A DNA stretch of 64,000 bases, from contig CACNFD010000005.1 of assembly GCA_902619615.1 (NCBI GenBank), forward strand, positions 1 through 64,000, read 5' to 3'. The stretch is from an uncultured SAR116 cluster alpha proteobacterium (GTDB taxonomy: Bacteria; Pseudomonadota; Alphaproteobacteria; Puniceispirillales; Marisalimonadaceae). The translations under genes and the position numbers were made by a program. Positions 36,313-43,834 of the stretch are shown piece after piece (within the stretch, counting starts at the first letter, position 1; the number at the start of each line of letters is the position of its first letter). Under the pieces are notes generated by a model. It was not told the origin of the DNA and ran no database searches. It worked only from the letters and a program-made list of their open reading frames with translations.

Positions 36313-37203
36313 TTAATTTAAGAATTTATTCTTGTATTTTTCATCTATGTTCTCTGTTTGGACAACCACACAAAGGTCAATTGTATTGAAATCATAATCG
36401 ACAAAAAAACTGTCACTTATTCTCCCCCCAACTCTGAGATATCCTTTTATAAGTGGAGGTAATTTTGCAAAAGTTCTTAAATCACTCTCATTAAAATGAT
36501 TTTTATAAAGAACTGGATAATTGTTATTGTCTAAACTTTTAACTGACATCTCGTCTGGTAGAGAAAAATTACTTCTTAAATAAGAAAATTCCCTTGAAAA
36601 TTTTTGAACGTCTGTTCCTGGAAAACTTGCACATCCAAATAATATATTTATGTCATATAACTTAATATATTCAGCAATCGCCTTCCAAAGAAAATTCATT
36701 GTAGTTCCATTTCTGTAATCTTTATGAACACAAGATCTTCCTAATTCTAATATTTGTGGATGATTGTATGAATTAAGTATATTGGTAAGGTCAAACTCTG
36801 ATGATGTATAAAACCCTCCAAAATGTGAAGCTACGTCACCACGTATCAATCTATACGTACCTACAATTTTGTTTTTAATTCCTTTTCTCTTCTTATCTAT
36901 TACAATTAAGTGATCAGCGAATTTATCAATTTTGTCATAATCTAATCTCATCATCTTTTTTGGAAATGTTGGCCTAGCTTTTTTTTCTTTATAAAAAACA
37001 GAGTATCTTAGAGCTTGGGCTTTCTTTAGCTCTGATTTGGTATCTACTAGTTTAATGATGAAGTCTCCAAATTCAATTTTTGGAAATATTTTATTTTTTA
37101 TTAATGGTTTTATTTGAAAAATTTTATTTTTAAAAAGAAAATTTATATTTTGATCGTTTGACAACTTAAAATTTAAATTTTCACGCACCTTTTCAAGTAA
37201 CAT
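36313..37203 (-). CDS. olsB: OlsB-like L-ornithine N-alpha-acyltransferase
   Basis: This 296-aa GNAT-fold protein carries the OlsB pattern: LRYSVFYKEKKARPTF at 65-80, DHLIVID near 97, VGTYRLIRGDVA at 114-125, GGFYTSSEFDL at 129-139, ELGRSCVHKDYR at 153-164 and LFGCASFPGTD at 188-198. The enzyme N-acylates ornithine with a 3-hydroxyacyl-ACP, making lyso-ornithine lipid in the cytoplasm. About 40 extra N-terminal residues precede the usual domain. It is the first gene of the olsB-olsA operon, with a 22-bp direct-repeat array 60-110 bases upstream. Confidence 0.9.
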   Translation of the reverse strand: MLLEKVRENLNFKLSNDQNINFLFKNKIFQIKPLIKNKIFPKIEFGDFIIKLVDTKSELKKAQALRYSVFYKEKKARPTFPKKMMRLDYDKIDKFADHLIVIDKKRKGIKNKIVGTYRLIRGDVASHFGGFYTSSEFDLTNILNSYNHPQILELGRSCVHKDYRNGTTMNFLWKAIAEYIKLYDINILFGCASFPGTDVQKFSREFSYLRSNFSLPDEMSVKSLDNNNYPVLYKNHFNESDLRTFAKLPPLIKGYLRVGGRISDSFFVDYDFNTIDLCVVVQTENIDEKYKNKFLN

Positions 37204-37261
37204 TTTTATACCTATAAAATTAATTAAATAGTTAATATCATAACTAATTATTAAATTTATT

Positions 37262-37312
37262 TTACATTTGTATTAAGGTATTTTTACATTTGTATTAAGA
37301 TATTTTTACATT
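37262..37312 (-). promoter_or_regulatory. 22-bp direct-repeat array upstream of olsBA, candidate PhoB-type operator
   Basis: The + strand word TTACATTTGTATTAAG occurs at 37262 and 37284, and a third partial copy (TTACATT) at 37306, exactly 22 bases apart, that is two helical turns. Read towards olsB, TGTAAAA and CTTAATA alternate every 11 bases, the spacing of Pho-box half sites, although the bases only loosely match CTGTCAT. A possible -10 (TATGAT) lies at 37237-37242, downstream of the array. Regulation of olsBA by phosphate is known in other bacteria; here it is inferred. Confidence 0.5.
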
Positions 37313-37433
37313 CTTATAGTGAGATTGGTTTTAATGTAAAGATTTGAATTAAGAGTTCATGTAGAAAAAATAATAATGAGAGAGCAAAAACAAATGTATG
37401 TTTTTTTTCATCTTTTTTTTAATTATCCGATTA

Positions 37434-37625
37434 TTAACGATTTACTGAAAAAAGCTGATTATTGTCGGATTGTTGTTTAACAATTTTATAGTTATCAATC
37501 ATATCCTTCAAAGACTTCCTACATAATGATGATATTGATATCATTTCTTCCGAAGCTATCTTCTGGGTTTCTTCATATAATTCTACTGGTGCATGAAACA
37601 CCATAACTGCTCTTATTTTACTCAT
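37434..37625 (-). CDS. Small protein with ribbon-helix-helix-like pattern
   Basis: This 63-aa protein starts with a short strand (KIRAVMVFHAP) followed by two helices (VELYEETQKIASEEM, ISSLCRKSLKDMIDNY), the pattern of CopG/Arc-type DNA-binding proteins. It overlaps the previous gene's end by 8 bases and has AGGAAAA upstream. It may regulate element genes, possibly its own operon of three small genes. No toxin partner is recognised next to it. Confidence 0.6.
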   Translation of the reverse strand: MSKIRAVMVFHAPVELYEETQKIASEEMISISSLCRKSLKDMIDNYKIVKQQSDNNQLFSVNR

Positions 37626-38172
37626 ATAAATTTTTCCTATTCATTTTAATAAGTCTTTTTTCAAGACTTTCTCGTAAGATTCCACAAGTTGTCATGTATT
37701 TAAACAACCTGGGCTTATCTAATTGTTCACAGATTTTGTTCCATGAATAATCTTCAATTTTTGTATCACTTTTAGGATTCAAATTTTTAAATTTTTTCTT
37801 TTTCTTTGTAGGTGTAATTGTCTTTTTTGTAGGTTGGATTGTATGTAATTTTTTATATTCTTTATCTAATGGTTTATCTAAATCATCAGATTTTACAATT
37901 TTTAAACCATTATTAACTGGATAATGAAATGTTGAATCGTTGTATAAAGAAGTCCCAGTAAATCTAGCATAATTTGTATCAATAGTTGATTTGTTATTTC
38001 TAACTTTTTGTAATGCAGATTTCATATAATCATCATCTTTTGATGATTGAAAATTTCTAAAATAATTATTGGTTTTATCTATGTTAGATAAATCCATTTG
38101 TGATTTTTGTTGTTTCTGTAATTTAGATTTTTCTTTTAATCTTTGTGAAACATCTCTTGATATAATAACCAT
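37618..38172 (-). CDS. Lysine-rich 184-aa hypothetical protein of the element
   Basis: I do not recognise this protein. It is rich in Lys, Asn, Ser and Gln, with a basic tract (TPTKKKKKFKNLN) near residue 127 and a helical C-terminal part (ILRESLEKRLIKMNRK). No signal peptide or membrane segment is present. The predicted disorder and charge could suit nucleic-acid binding. AAAGGATTATC precedes the ATG, and the gene is coupled to the ribbon-helix-helix-like ORF downstream. Confidence 0.65.
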   Translation of the reverse strand: MVIISRDVSQRLKEKSKLQKQQKSQMDLSNIDKTNNYFRNFQSSKDDDYMKSALQKVRNNKSTIDTNYARFTGTSLYNDSTFHYPVNNGLKIVKSDDLDKPLDKEYKKLHTIQPTKKTITPTKKKKKFKNLNPKSDTKIEDYSWNKICEQLDKPRLFKYMTTCGILRESLEKRLIKMNRKNLYE

Positions 38173-38195
38173 GATAATCCTTTGTTTATTATTAT

Positions 38196-38411
38196 TTATA
38201 CAACTCTCTTAATATCCAAATAATCCATATATTCATTAGGGTAAGGATGATTACCTAGTTTTATATATTCTTGCATAAGCTGATTTTTGTAATAGTCTAG
38301 AAATCCAGAATCTATTATGAATTGTGTAAACCAATGTTCTGGATCTCGATTTCTAAAATCTTCTAAAAATTGTTTTATAGATTCAATTCTATTGTTAGTA
38401 ATTTGTTTCAT
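38196..38411 (-). CDS. Small 71-aa hypothetical protein of the element
   Basis: The product is helical and aromatic-rich (FRNRDPEHWFTQFIIDSGFLDYYKN), without a signal peptide. I know no relative. It is the first of three minus-strand genes, 23 bases before the Lys-rich protein gene, so its leader would come from the structured non-coding region 38434-38896. GAGAGAAGAAA precedes the ATG. Confidence 0.6.
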   Translation of the reverse strand: MKQITNNRIESIKQFLEDFRNRDPEHWFTQFIIDSGFLDYYKNQLMQEYIKLGNHPYPNEYMDYLDIKRVV

Positions 38412-38433
38412 TTTCTTCTCTCTCTTTCTTTGT

Positions 38434-38896
38434 CTACATGACTACCTATATTCTTGAGGAAGTAATTTCAGACATACCAAACCAATCACTTGGTTTGGCA
38501 TCTTGAGTCTAGTAACCCCAAGACATATTGTATCAGAAAAACCTAATCGAATAGGTAGGGTAGGAAGCACCTGATTATCCCTTTACAATCTACCATTGTA
38601 ATTTTCGGTAAGAACTTAGTGCAGATACAATTACAGTCTAAATTCTTTGAGGGTTATTTCTCCCTCGTCTTACTGAAAATCTTTATTCCCCATTTCAGCT
38701 TGGGTGATGGTCATAATATATTAAAAAATCACTTCACTAGATTTGAAGAACTTTTTCACACTCGGTTTTGGACACCACCCTAGAAAATATAAAAGGAGTC
38801 TGTTTCTACTTTCTTATACTTATTTATACATTTTGATTCTTTAACAATTCACATATTGAAAAAAACTATTCACATACAAAATTCGTAGTCATGTAG
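38434..38896. ncRNA. Candidate structured RNA region, 463 bp with nested stems
   Basis: This non-coding stretch of the element is closed by a perfect 12-bp inverted repeat, CTACATGACTAC (38434-38445) and GTAGTCATGTAG (38885-38896). Inside are a 9-bp hairpin with a 4-base loop (38477-38498; on the minus strand the loop is GTGA, a GNRA type), a 5-bp hairpin (38541-38556), a 6-bp hairpin (38583-38601), a 12-bp stem 38601-38612/38669-38680 that encloses a 5-bp GAGGG/CCCTC hairpin (38649-38666), and an 8-bp stem with one mismatch 38702-38709/38773-38780. No protein frame fits. Strand is undecided. It does not match tmRNA, RNase P or SRP RNA hallmarks. Confidence 0.45.
38847..38876 (+). repeat. Candidate right integrase arm sites (two ATTCACATA copies)
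   Basis: Copies of ATTCACATA lie at 38847 and 38868, 21 bases apart (about two helical turns), 44 bases inside attR. The second is part of the 12-mer ACTATTCACATA shared with 31148-31159. Together with the left pair they form a symmetrical arrangement expected for integrase arm sites. Binding is not shown by sequence alone. Confidence 0.55.
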
Positions 38897-38919
38897 TCAT
38901 TAAAAATGTGGGAAGAATT

Positions 38920-38965
38920 ATGGTGAACGCGAGAGGATTCGAACCTCTGACCTACTGCTTAGAAG
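38920..38965. repeat. attR: 46-bp repeat inside the intact tRNA-Arg gene
   Basis: This is the matching copy of the attachment repeat at 31016-31061. It forms the 3' part of the intact tRNA gene, so the element brought in a replacement 3' end and tRNA function was kept. The recombination core is expected within the anticodon loop and stem, the usual crossover site for tyrosine integrases in tRNA genes. Confidence 0.93.
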
Positions 38966-38997
38966 GCAGTTGCTCTATCCAGCTGAGCTACGCGTCC
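38921..38997 (-). tRNA. tRNA-Arg (anticodon TCT)
   Basis: The minus strand folds as a full cloverleaf of 77 bases: acceptor GGACGCG with CGCGTTC (one G-T pair), D arm around GCTCAGCTGGATAGAGC, anticodon stem ACTGC/GCAGT with loop CTTCTAA and anticodon TCT (38963-38961), variable loop, T arm with TTCGAAT, discriminator A and encoded CCA. It reads AGA and AGG, major Arg codons in such AT-rich genomes, so the element's preservation of it is functionally important. Confidence 0.98.
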
Positions 38998-39056
38998 ACA
39001 AATAAATATTTTTTATTACTTAAAAATAATTAAGTCAAAACAAATGTTGTAAAAAT

Positions 39057-39461
39057 TTAGTAATAAAAAATTTTTTGCATGCATGTCATTGGTTCTGGTA
39101 TCTTACTTAAATCTTCTGTTCCCAATCCTACACTTAATACTATGGATGATAATTTTGAAGTAACTTTATCGAAAGTCCATGCAAAATCTGTTGTTGTAAA
39201 GAAATACTTATCTTCCCAAATGACATAAGCCCCTTGTTTTTCAGCTAATAAATTTCCAATTAATAAAAATTTACCATTTATTCTTCTATAAACTTTGGGA
39301 ATGTCCATGTCTTTCGATCTATCAAACAAAAATTCAAACTTATTATTTAAATCACTACAATCGAATCCAGCGGATGGAAGATGTGCATCACTAGCTATCG
39401 TTTTAAATGGAAATAAAAAAATAAAAAGGATTACATAAATAATTTTTTTTTTAAAAATCAC
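39057..39461 (-). CDS. Exported 134-aa hypothetical protein
   Basis: It has a basic N-terminus and long hydrophobic core with a likely signal peptidase site after KTIA (residue 23). The mature part has two cysteines (FDCSDL, MTCMQK) that may form a disulfide, and aromatic residues in KYFFTTTDFAWTFDK. I do not recognise the family. It is a single gene upstream (5' side) of the tRNA-Arg and divergent from the VOC gene. Confidence 0.72.
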   Translation of the reverse strand: MIFKKKIIYVILFIFLFPFKTIASDAHLPSAGFDCSDLNNKFEFLFDRSKDMDIPKVYRRINGKFLLIGNLLAEKQGAYVIWEDKYFFTTTDFAWTFDKVTSKLSSIVLSVGLGTEDLSKIPEPMTCMQKIFYY

Positions 39462-39543
39462 AGCCGATCTTACTTTCTGATTAATTTTTTAATAGAATCG
39501 TTATAAACTTACCTAAATTTTAAGTTAACATAAGAAATTTATT

Positions 39544-39936
39544 ATGTCATTTTTTATAGATCACGTGGTAATAACTGTATTTGATATAAACAAATCAGTA
39601 CATTTTTATTCAAACATTTTAGGAATGGAATTACAGGAATTTTTATCATCCACAGATAATTCAAAAAGAAAATCTCTTAAATTTGGTAGACAAAAAATAA
39701 ATCTACATGAAGTTTCTAAACCATTTAAACCTCATGCAAACAAACCACTCCCAGGTACAATGGATATTTGCTTTATAAGTGAAATAAACGTTAATGAATG
39801 GATAAAAATTTTTGATAATTTTGACATTAAAATTGAGGTTGGACCGGTTCAAAAAACTGGTGCTAATGGCCCAATAAGATCTATATATGTTAGAGACCCT
39901 GATAAAAATTTAATTGAAATATCTAATCAAATTTAA
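39544..39936 (+). CDS. VOC-family (glyoxalase/dioxygenase fold) protein
   Basis: The 130-aa protein begins FIDHVVITVFDINKSVHFY, the first metal His and opening helix of the vicinal oxygen chelate fold, has INLHEVSKPF near residue 59 with a second His, and ends IYVRDPDKNLIEISN with the terminal metal Glu. The pattern fits glyoxalase-like or bleomycin-resistance-like enzymes; the substrate is unknown. It converges on the EthD-like gene with 9 bases between them. Confidence 0.88.
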   Translation: MSFFIDHVVITVFDINKSVHFYSNILGMELQEFLSSTDNSKRKSLKFGRQKINLHEVSKPFKPHANKPLPGTMDICFISEINVNEWIKIFDNFDIKIEVGPVQKTGANGPIRSIYVRDPDKNLIEISNQI

Positions 39937-39945
39937 CAAGAAATT

Positions 39946-40263
39946 TTAAATGATTTGGATTAACTCAGTCAATTCTCTTGTTCGTTGAACTTTATTTTCC
40001 CATTTTTTATCAAAATTTTTTATTAGAATTTTTAAATTCTTTGAATTAATGGCTTTTTCTGCATTCTTAATATTTTCGAATTCGTATATGGCAAGATGGA
40101 AATTTGTATTTTTTATCCAACCTCTTTTTGCATTTTTAGCCTTAAATGCTTTCATTGCTTCACTGAGATGTTCGTTTGCATACCAATTCTCAAACTCTTT
40201 TTTATCTACAAGTGTAGTATCTGATTTTACTATTATGTAACAAGTCATTTGAAACTCACACAT
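39946..40263 (-). CDS. Small dimeric alpha-beta barrel (EthD-like) protein
   Basis: The 105-aa frame has an opening strand MTCYIIVKSD, then FENWYANEHLSEAM with the W-Y-x-x-E-H pattern of EthD/stress-response barrel proteins, and HLAIYEFENI as a later strand. The likely start is the internal ATG at 40248 (100 aa), where the first strand begins; the ATG at 40263 adds five residues. Such proteins are often small isomerases or heme/monooxygenase relatives. Function unknown. Confidence 0.7.
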   Translation of the reverse strand: MCEFQMTCYIIVKSDTTLVDKKEFENWYANEHLSEAMKAFKAKNAKRGWIKNTNFHLAIYEFENIKNAEKAINSKNLKILIKNFDKKWENKVQRTRELTELIQII

Positions 40264-40367
40264 ATGTTATTGAAAATATTAATTATTAAAGTATGTTGAA
40301 AATAAAGTTATTGACAATAGTACATAATAAATTTTTTAATAGTAATTATTGTTAGAGGTTTTTGTTT

Positions 40368-40967
40368 ATGCATTTTAAAATATTTGGTAAGCAAGTTAAA
40401 GTAGGCGAAACTTTTTCCAAATATTCTCAGTCAATTCTCATTCAAGTAGTTAATAAGTATTTCCCAAATGCTGTTTCTTCAATTGTAAGTCTTTCAAAAA
40501 AAAATAAAATTTTTTACATTATTATAGTACTTCATATTACAAAAAAAATGGAATTTACAGCTCAATCAAGCGGTGAAACTGCAAAATTAGCATTTGATTC
40601 CACATTAGAAAAACTTTCCAAACAACTAAGGCGATACAAAAGAAAAATTAAAAATTATAAACAAAACGAAAATTCACATAAATCAAATGTATTAGATGCA
40701 CAGTTTCAAATAATAAATGAACCATTATCAAGTAATTTTAAAAAAGAAGAAAATCATAATAATGAACCTCTAATTTTTGCAGAATTAAATACAGAGATTG
40801 AAGAATTAACAGTTATTGATGCTCTTGAAAAAATGAAATTGGGAAATATATCGGCACTAATGTTCAGAAATAAAAAGCATAGTGGACTAAATATGATTTA
40901 CAAAAGAGAAGATGGCTTAATTGGGTGGGTAGATCCAAGGGGAAATAGAGATTTAGCTAAAGTTTAA
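40368..40967 (+). CDS. hpf: Ribosome hibernation promoting factor, long form
   Basis: The 199-aa protein has the S30AE/HPF N-terminal domain (HFKIFGKQVKVGETFSKYS, ITKKMEFTAQSSGETAKLAFD, LSKQLRRYKRKIKN) to about residue 98, a linker, and the C-terminal dimerisation domain (LTVIDALEKMKLGNISALMF, GLIGWVDPRG). It pairs 70S ribosomes into inactive 100S dimers in starvation. ATG 40368 is preferred over the in-frame TTG at 40362 because AGAGG is at normal distance. It overlaps the convergent msrA end by 4 bases. Confidence 0.92.
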   Translation: MHFKIFGKQVKVGETFSKYSQSILIQVVNKYFPNAVSSIVSLSKKNKIFYIIIVLHITKKMEFTAQSSGETAKLAFDSTLEKLSKQLRRYKRKIKNYKQNENSHKSNVLDAQFQIINEPLSSNFKKEENHNNEPLIFAELNTEIEELTVIDALEKMKLGNISALMFRNKKHSGLNMIYKREDGLIGWVDPRGNRDLAKV

Positions 40968-41530
40968 TATTTATTTAATTGTTCCAATCTACTATCTCTT
41001 CTGCACATAAATCTGTAATATTCATACTTATAAGTTTGTTTTCTATAATAATTTTGATGTTCTTCTCTAACTGGATAAAATTTGGTTTCTTTTTCAACTG
41101 GCACAATTGATGATTTTGGTGCTAGAGATAATATGATTTTTTTCTCCATATCATTTTTATAATAAATTGCTGGTGTATATGATCTACCCCTATCACAAAA
41201 TTGCCCATCATTGTCTTCATAATCTATTGTCTTAAATACATGAGTTACAAGCTCTTTAAATGTAATTTTTTTAGGATCGTATATTACTAATGCAGCCTCA
41301 CGATGATCTCCCCACTGACCAGGTATATATTTTGGATCTTTAGTTGTGCCTGCAGTGAAGCCACTTATTACATCAGACACGCCATCAAGTTTTTCTGTAT
41401 CAGCTTCAGTACACCAAAAGCAACCACCAGAATAAACGAAAGTATCTGAGTTGGAAGCATAGTTAAAATAAGTAAAAATGTTTAAAATAAGAAATAAATT
41501 AAGAAGTATTTTTTTGAATGAATTTTGCAT
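40964..41530 (-). CDS. msrA: Peptide-methionine (S)-S-oxide reductase, exported form
   Basis: The enzyme has the catalytic motif SGGCFWCTEADTEKL near residue 34 (188-aa start), GFTAGTTKDPKY near 60 and HREAALVIYDPKK near 78, and repairs oxidised methionine with thioredoxin-like donors. Starting at ATG 41530 gives a signal-peptide-like N-terminus (SFKKILLNLFLILNIFTYF), so the enzyme probably acts in the periplasm. An upstream TTG at 41587 would add 19 polar residues and bury the signal; it is less likely. C-terminal resolving cysteine appears as FMCRRDSR. Confidence 0.88.
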   Translation of the reverse strand: MQNSFKKILLNLFLILNIFTYFNYASNSDTFVYSGGCFWCTEADTEKLDGVSDVISGFTAGTTKDPKYIPGQWGDHREAALVIYDPKKITFKELVTHVFKTIDYEDNDGQFCDRGRSYTPAIYYKNDMEKKIILSLAPKSSIVPVEKETKFYPVREEHQNYYRKQTYKYEYYRFMCRRDSRLEQLNKY

Positions 41531-41635
41531 TGTAGTACTTTGTGATTGATTTGAATTAATATTTGGTTCTTTTTTTTTGAAAAACAATGACTATCATATA
41601 AATATTTTTAAATAGAATAAGAGCTTTTATTAATT

Positions 41636-42772
41636 ATGGAAAAATTTGTTTCAGTTACAAACCCAACAGTAATAGAAAACCTAAAATTACAAATTTCTAA
41701 TAGTAGAATTATAGATTGGGCAAAGGATTTTAATAAAGATGCAGGCATTAGTTATAATAGACTTGCCCATATTTTAGATTATTGGGAAAATAAATTTTCA
41801 TGGGAAAAATCTGAGAGAGAACTAAATTCTTTTGATCAATTTTATTTCATTGATAAGGATACAAAAACTCATTTTTTACATTTAAAATCGCCTGAGAATA
41901 ACGCATTACCATTGTTACTTATACATGGTTGGCCGGGATCAATATTTGAATTTTTTGATCTTATCCCTTTATTGACAAATCCAAACGAAAATAATTTGTC
42001 AGGAAGTCAACCTTTTGATCTTGTGATTCCATCATTACCAAATGTTGGATTTTCTTTCTCTAAAAAACAAAAACCAATGGATCTTGTAGAAATCTCTAAT
42101 CATTTTGTGAAACTTATGAATTGTTTAGGCTATAGAAATTATTTTATCCAAGGTGGAGATTTAGGTTCTTTTATTGCATCTATTATGTCTAATAAGGATC
42201 CAGATTCCATAAGAGGTATACACTTAAATATGTTGCCAATCCCAAGAGGGTTGGACAAGTCACCTGAAAACAAAGCAGAAGAAATGTATTATCTTAAGCT
42301 TAAAAAATTTATTTTATACGAAACTGGATACCAACAACTACAAGGTACTAAGCCATTTACTCTTGCTCATGCATTAAATGCATCACCAGTATCATTATGT
42401 GCATATATAAGTGAAAAATTTTATACTTGGACAGATCATGATGGTGATTTATTTTCTAAAATTAGCATAGATAAGTTGTTAGCTAATATAACTTTATATT
42501 GGATAACAGGATGTATAGGCGCTTCATTCTGGCCATATTATGCTAGACACAGATCAGATTGGCCTATTAGTAAAAAAGAGCCAATTAAAACTCCTATGGG
42601 TTATAGTGAGTTTCCAAAAGAATTATTTTCTCCACCAATCAGCTTGGCGTCTCAGTTTTATAAAAATATCAAAGATTGGTCTTCTCATAGTTCGGGAGGA
42701 CATTTTGCTGCAATGGAAAAACCAAAAACATTAGCAAAAGACATAAATAAATTTGTTAAAGAGATTTTGTAA
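41636..42772 (+). CDS. Epoxide hydrolase (microsomal/EHN-type alpha/beta hydrolase)
   Basis: This 378-aa protein has the EHN N-terminal region (LNSFDQFYFID, THFLHLKS), the oxyanion motif HGWPGSIFEF near residue 96, the nucleophile elbow QGGDLGSFIAS near 172 with catalytic Asp, and a C-terminal SSGGHFAAMEKP with the catalytic His. Two Tyr in the cap (ARHRSDWP region) are expected to bind the epoxide. It should open epoxides to diols, a detoxification or terpene/aromatic catabolic step. No signal peptide. Confidence 0.9.
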   Translation: MEKFVSVTNPTVIENLKLQISNSRIIDWAKDFNKDAGISYNRLAHILDYWENKFSWEKSERELNSFDQFYFIDKDTKTHFLHLKSPENNALPLLLIHGWPGSIFEFFDLIPLLTNPNENNLSGSQPFDLVIPSLPNVGFSFSKKQKPMDLVEISNHFVKLMNCLGYRNYFIQGGDLGSFIASIMSNKDPDSIRGIHLNMLPIPRGLDKSPENKAEEMYYLKLKKFILYETGYQQLQGTKPFTLAHALNASPVSLCAYISEKFYTWTDHDGDLFSKISIDKLLANITLYWITGCIGASFWPYYARHRSDWPISKKEPIKTPMGYSEFPKELFSPPISLASQFYKNIKDWSSHSSGGHFAAMEKPKTLAKDINKFVKEIL

Positions 42773-42832
42773 TTTCTTACTTTTGCTTGTAGTCTATATT
42801 GAATTTACATTAATCATAATTGGTAATTCAAA

Positions 42833-43813
42833 ATGCATTTAGAGTTTCTAACAGAAAAATTTCTCTTAAAAGAGCATAATTTCAATTCACCTGTAATTGT
42901 AACAGGTTCAGGTGGTTGTATAGGCAGTTGGATATTATCTATTCTTCACAGATCTGGTATACCTTGCGTGGGTATAGACTTATCTAACAAAAAGGATCGT
43001 TTAGAGCTTATACTTGGAAAAGAGGCTGCTGAGATAAAATGGGAAGCATGTGATATTACAAATTTTAGTATTTTAAAAAATATCATTATTAATTATAAAC
43101 CCAGTGCAATTATTCATCTCGCAGGACTACAAGTTCCATTCTGTGCTGCCGACCCTGCTTTAGGTGCACGTGTAAATGTTGAGGGAACAATAAATATTCT
43201 TCAAATTGCAAAAGAAATAAAATTAAAAAGAACAGTTTATGCTTCGTCGGTAGCCTCATTAGCTATGCCACCAAAAGGACCATGGAAAGAAACTTTGTAT
43301 GGTGCTTATAAGTTAGCTAATGAGCACACTGCGTATGTTTACTGGGCTGATTGGGAAGTGCCTTCAATTGGTATTAGGCCAAATATTGTTTATGGTCTGG
43401 CAAGAGATCAGGGTATGAGTTCCAAAAATACTTTGGCAATTCAAGCAGCTGTCTTAAATAAAGAATATGAAATACCTTTTAATGGGAAATATAGTTGGTT
43501 ATACGTTGGAGAAGCAGCTTCAGCCTTTATTAGTGCAATAAGTGAGGATATGTCAGATGCAAAAGTATTTAATCTTAATGGTAGCTGTGAAACTATAGAA
43601 TATGGAGTATCCCTATTAAAACAACTTAAACCAAATGCTAAAGTAAGATATATTGATAAACCATTTCCATTTCCACCCGACCTGGATGACAGTCCATTAC
43701 GGACTTATGTAGGAAATTATCCATCTATAACAGTAAAAGAGGGTGTTGAAAATACTTTCAAGGCATTTGATATCTTAAAATCAAAGGGGCTTTGCCCACC
43801 TCTATCTTTATAA
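42833..43813 (+). CDS. NAD-dependent epimerase/dehydratase (extended SDR)
   Basis: The 326-aa protein has VIVTGSGGCIGSWI near residue 21 (dinucleotide site), HLAGLQVPFCAADP near 100, ASSVASLA near 140 and YGAYKLANE near 155 with the Y-x-x-x-K pair. RPNIVYGLARDQ follows. Members change sugar nucleotides or reduce small carbonyls; the lack of other sugar-nucleotide genes here leaves the substrate open. It lies between an epoxide hydrolase and a MATE exporter on the same strand. Confidence 0.87.
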   Translation: MHLEFLTEKFLLKEHNFNSPVIVTGSGGCIGSWILSILHRSGIPCVGIDLSNKKDRLELILGKEAAEIKWEACDITNFSILKNIIINYKPSAIIHLAGLQVPFCAADPALGARVNVEGTINILQIAKEIKLKRTVYASSVASLAMPPKGPWKETLYGAYKLANEHTAYVYWADWEVPSIGIRPNIVYGLARDQGMSSKNTLAIQAAVLNKEYEIPFNGKYSWLYVGEAASAFISAISEDMSDAKVFNLNGSCETIEYGVSLLKQLKPNAKVRYIDKPFPFPPDLDDSPLRTYVGNYPSITVKEGVENTFKAFDILKSKGLCPPLSL

Positions 43814-43834
43814 TATAAACTTACAACTGAGCTT

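Larger units (their letters stand above)
31016..38965. mobile_element. Integrative element in tRNA-Arg(TCT), about 7.9 kb, with ornithine-lipid cargo
   Basis: The element is bounded by a 46-bp perfect direct repeat equal to the 3' part of the tRNA-Arg gene, from the anticodon loop to CCA. The right copy completes the functional tRNA; the left copy is the displaced old 3' end. Between them lie a serine recombinase, a tyrosine integrase, a ParB-methyltransferase, a broken thioesterase, olsA and olsB, three small genes and a structured non-coding segment. No capsid, conjugation or replication genes are recognised, so it is a satellite or genomic-island type that may need help to move. Confidence 0.88.

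Noticed and set aside
37262..37312. CRISPR array
   Set aside because: Only two full and one partial 22-base units in direct tandem without spacers, and no cas genes in the window.
38434..38896. tmRNA, RNase P RNA or SRP RNA
   Set aside because: No tRNA-like domain with tag frame, no RNase P conserved blocks, and GGAAGCA near 38563 stands without the matching symmetric SRP loop.
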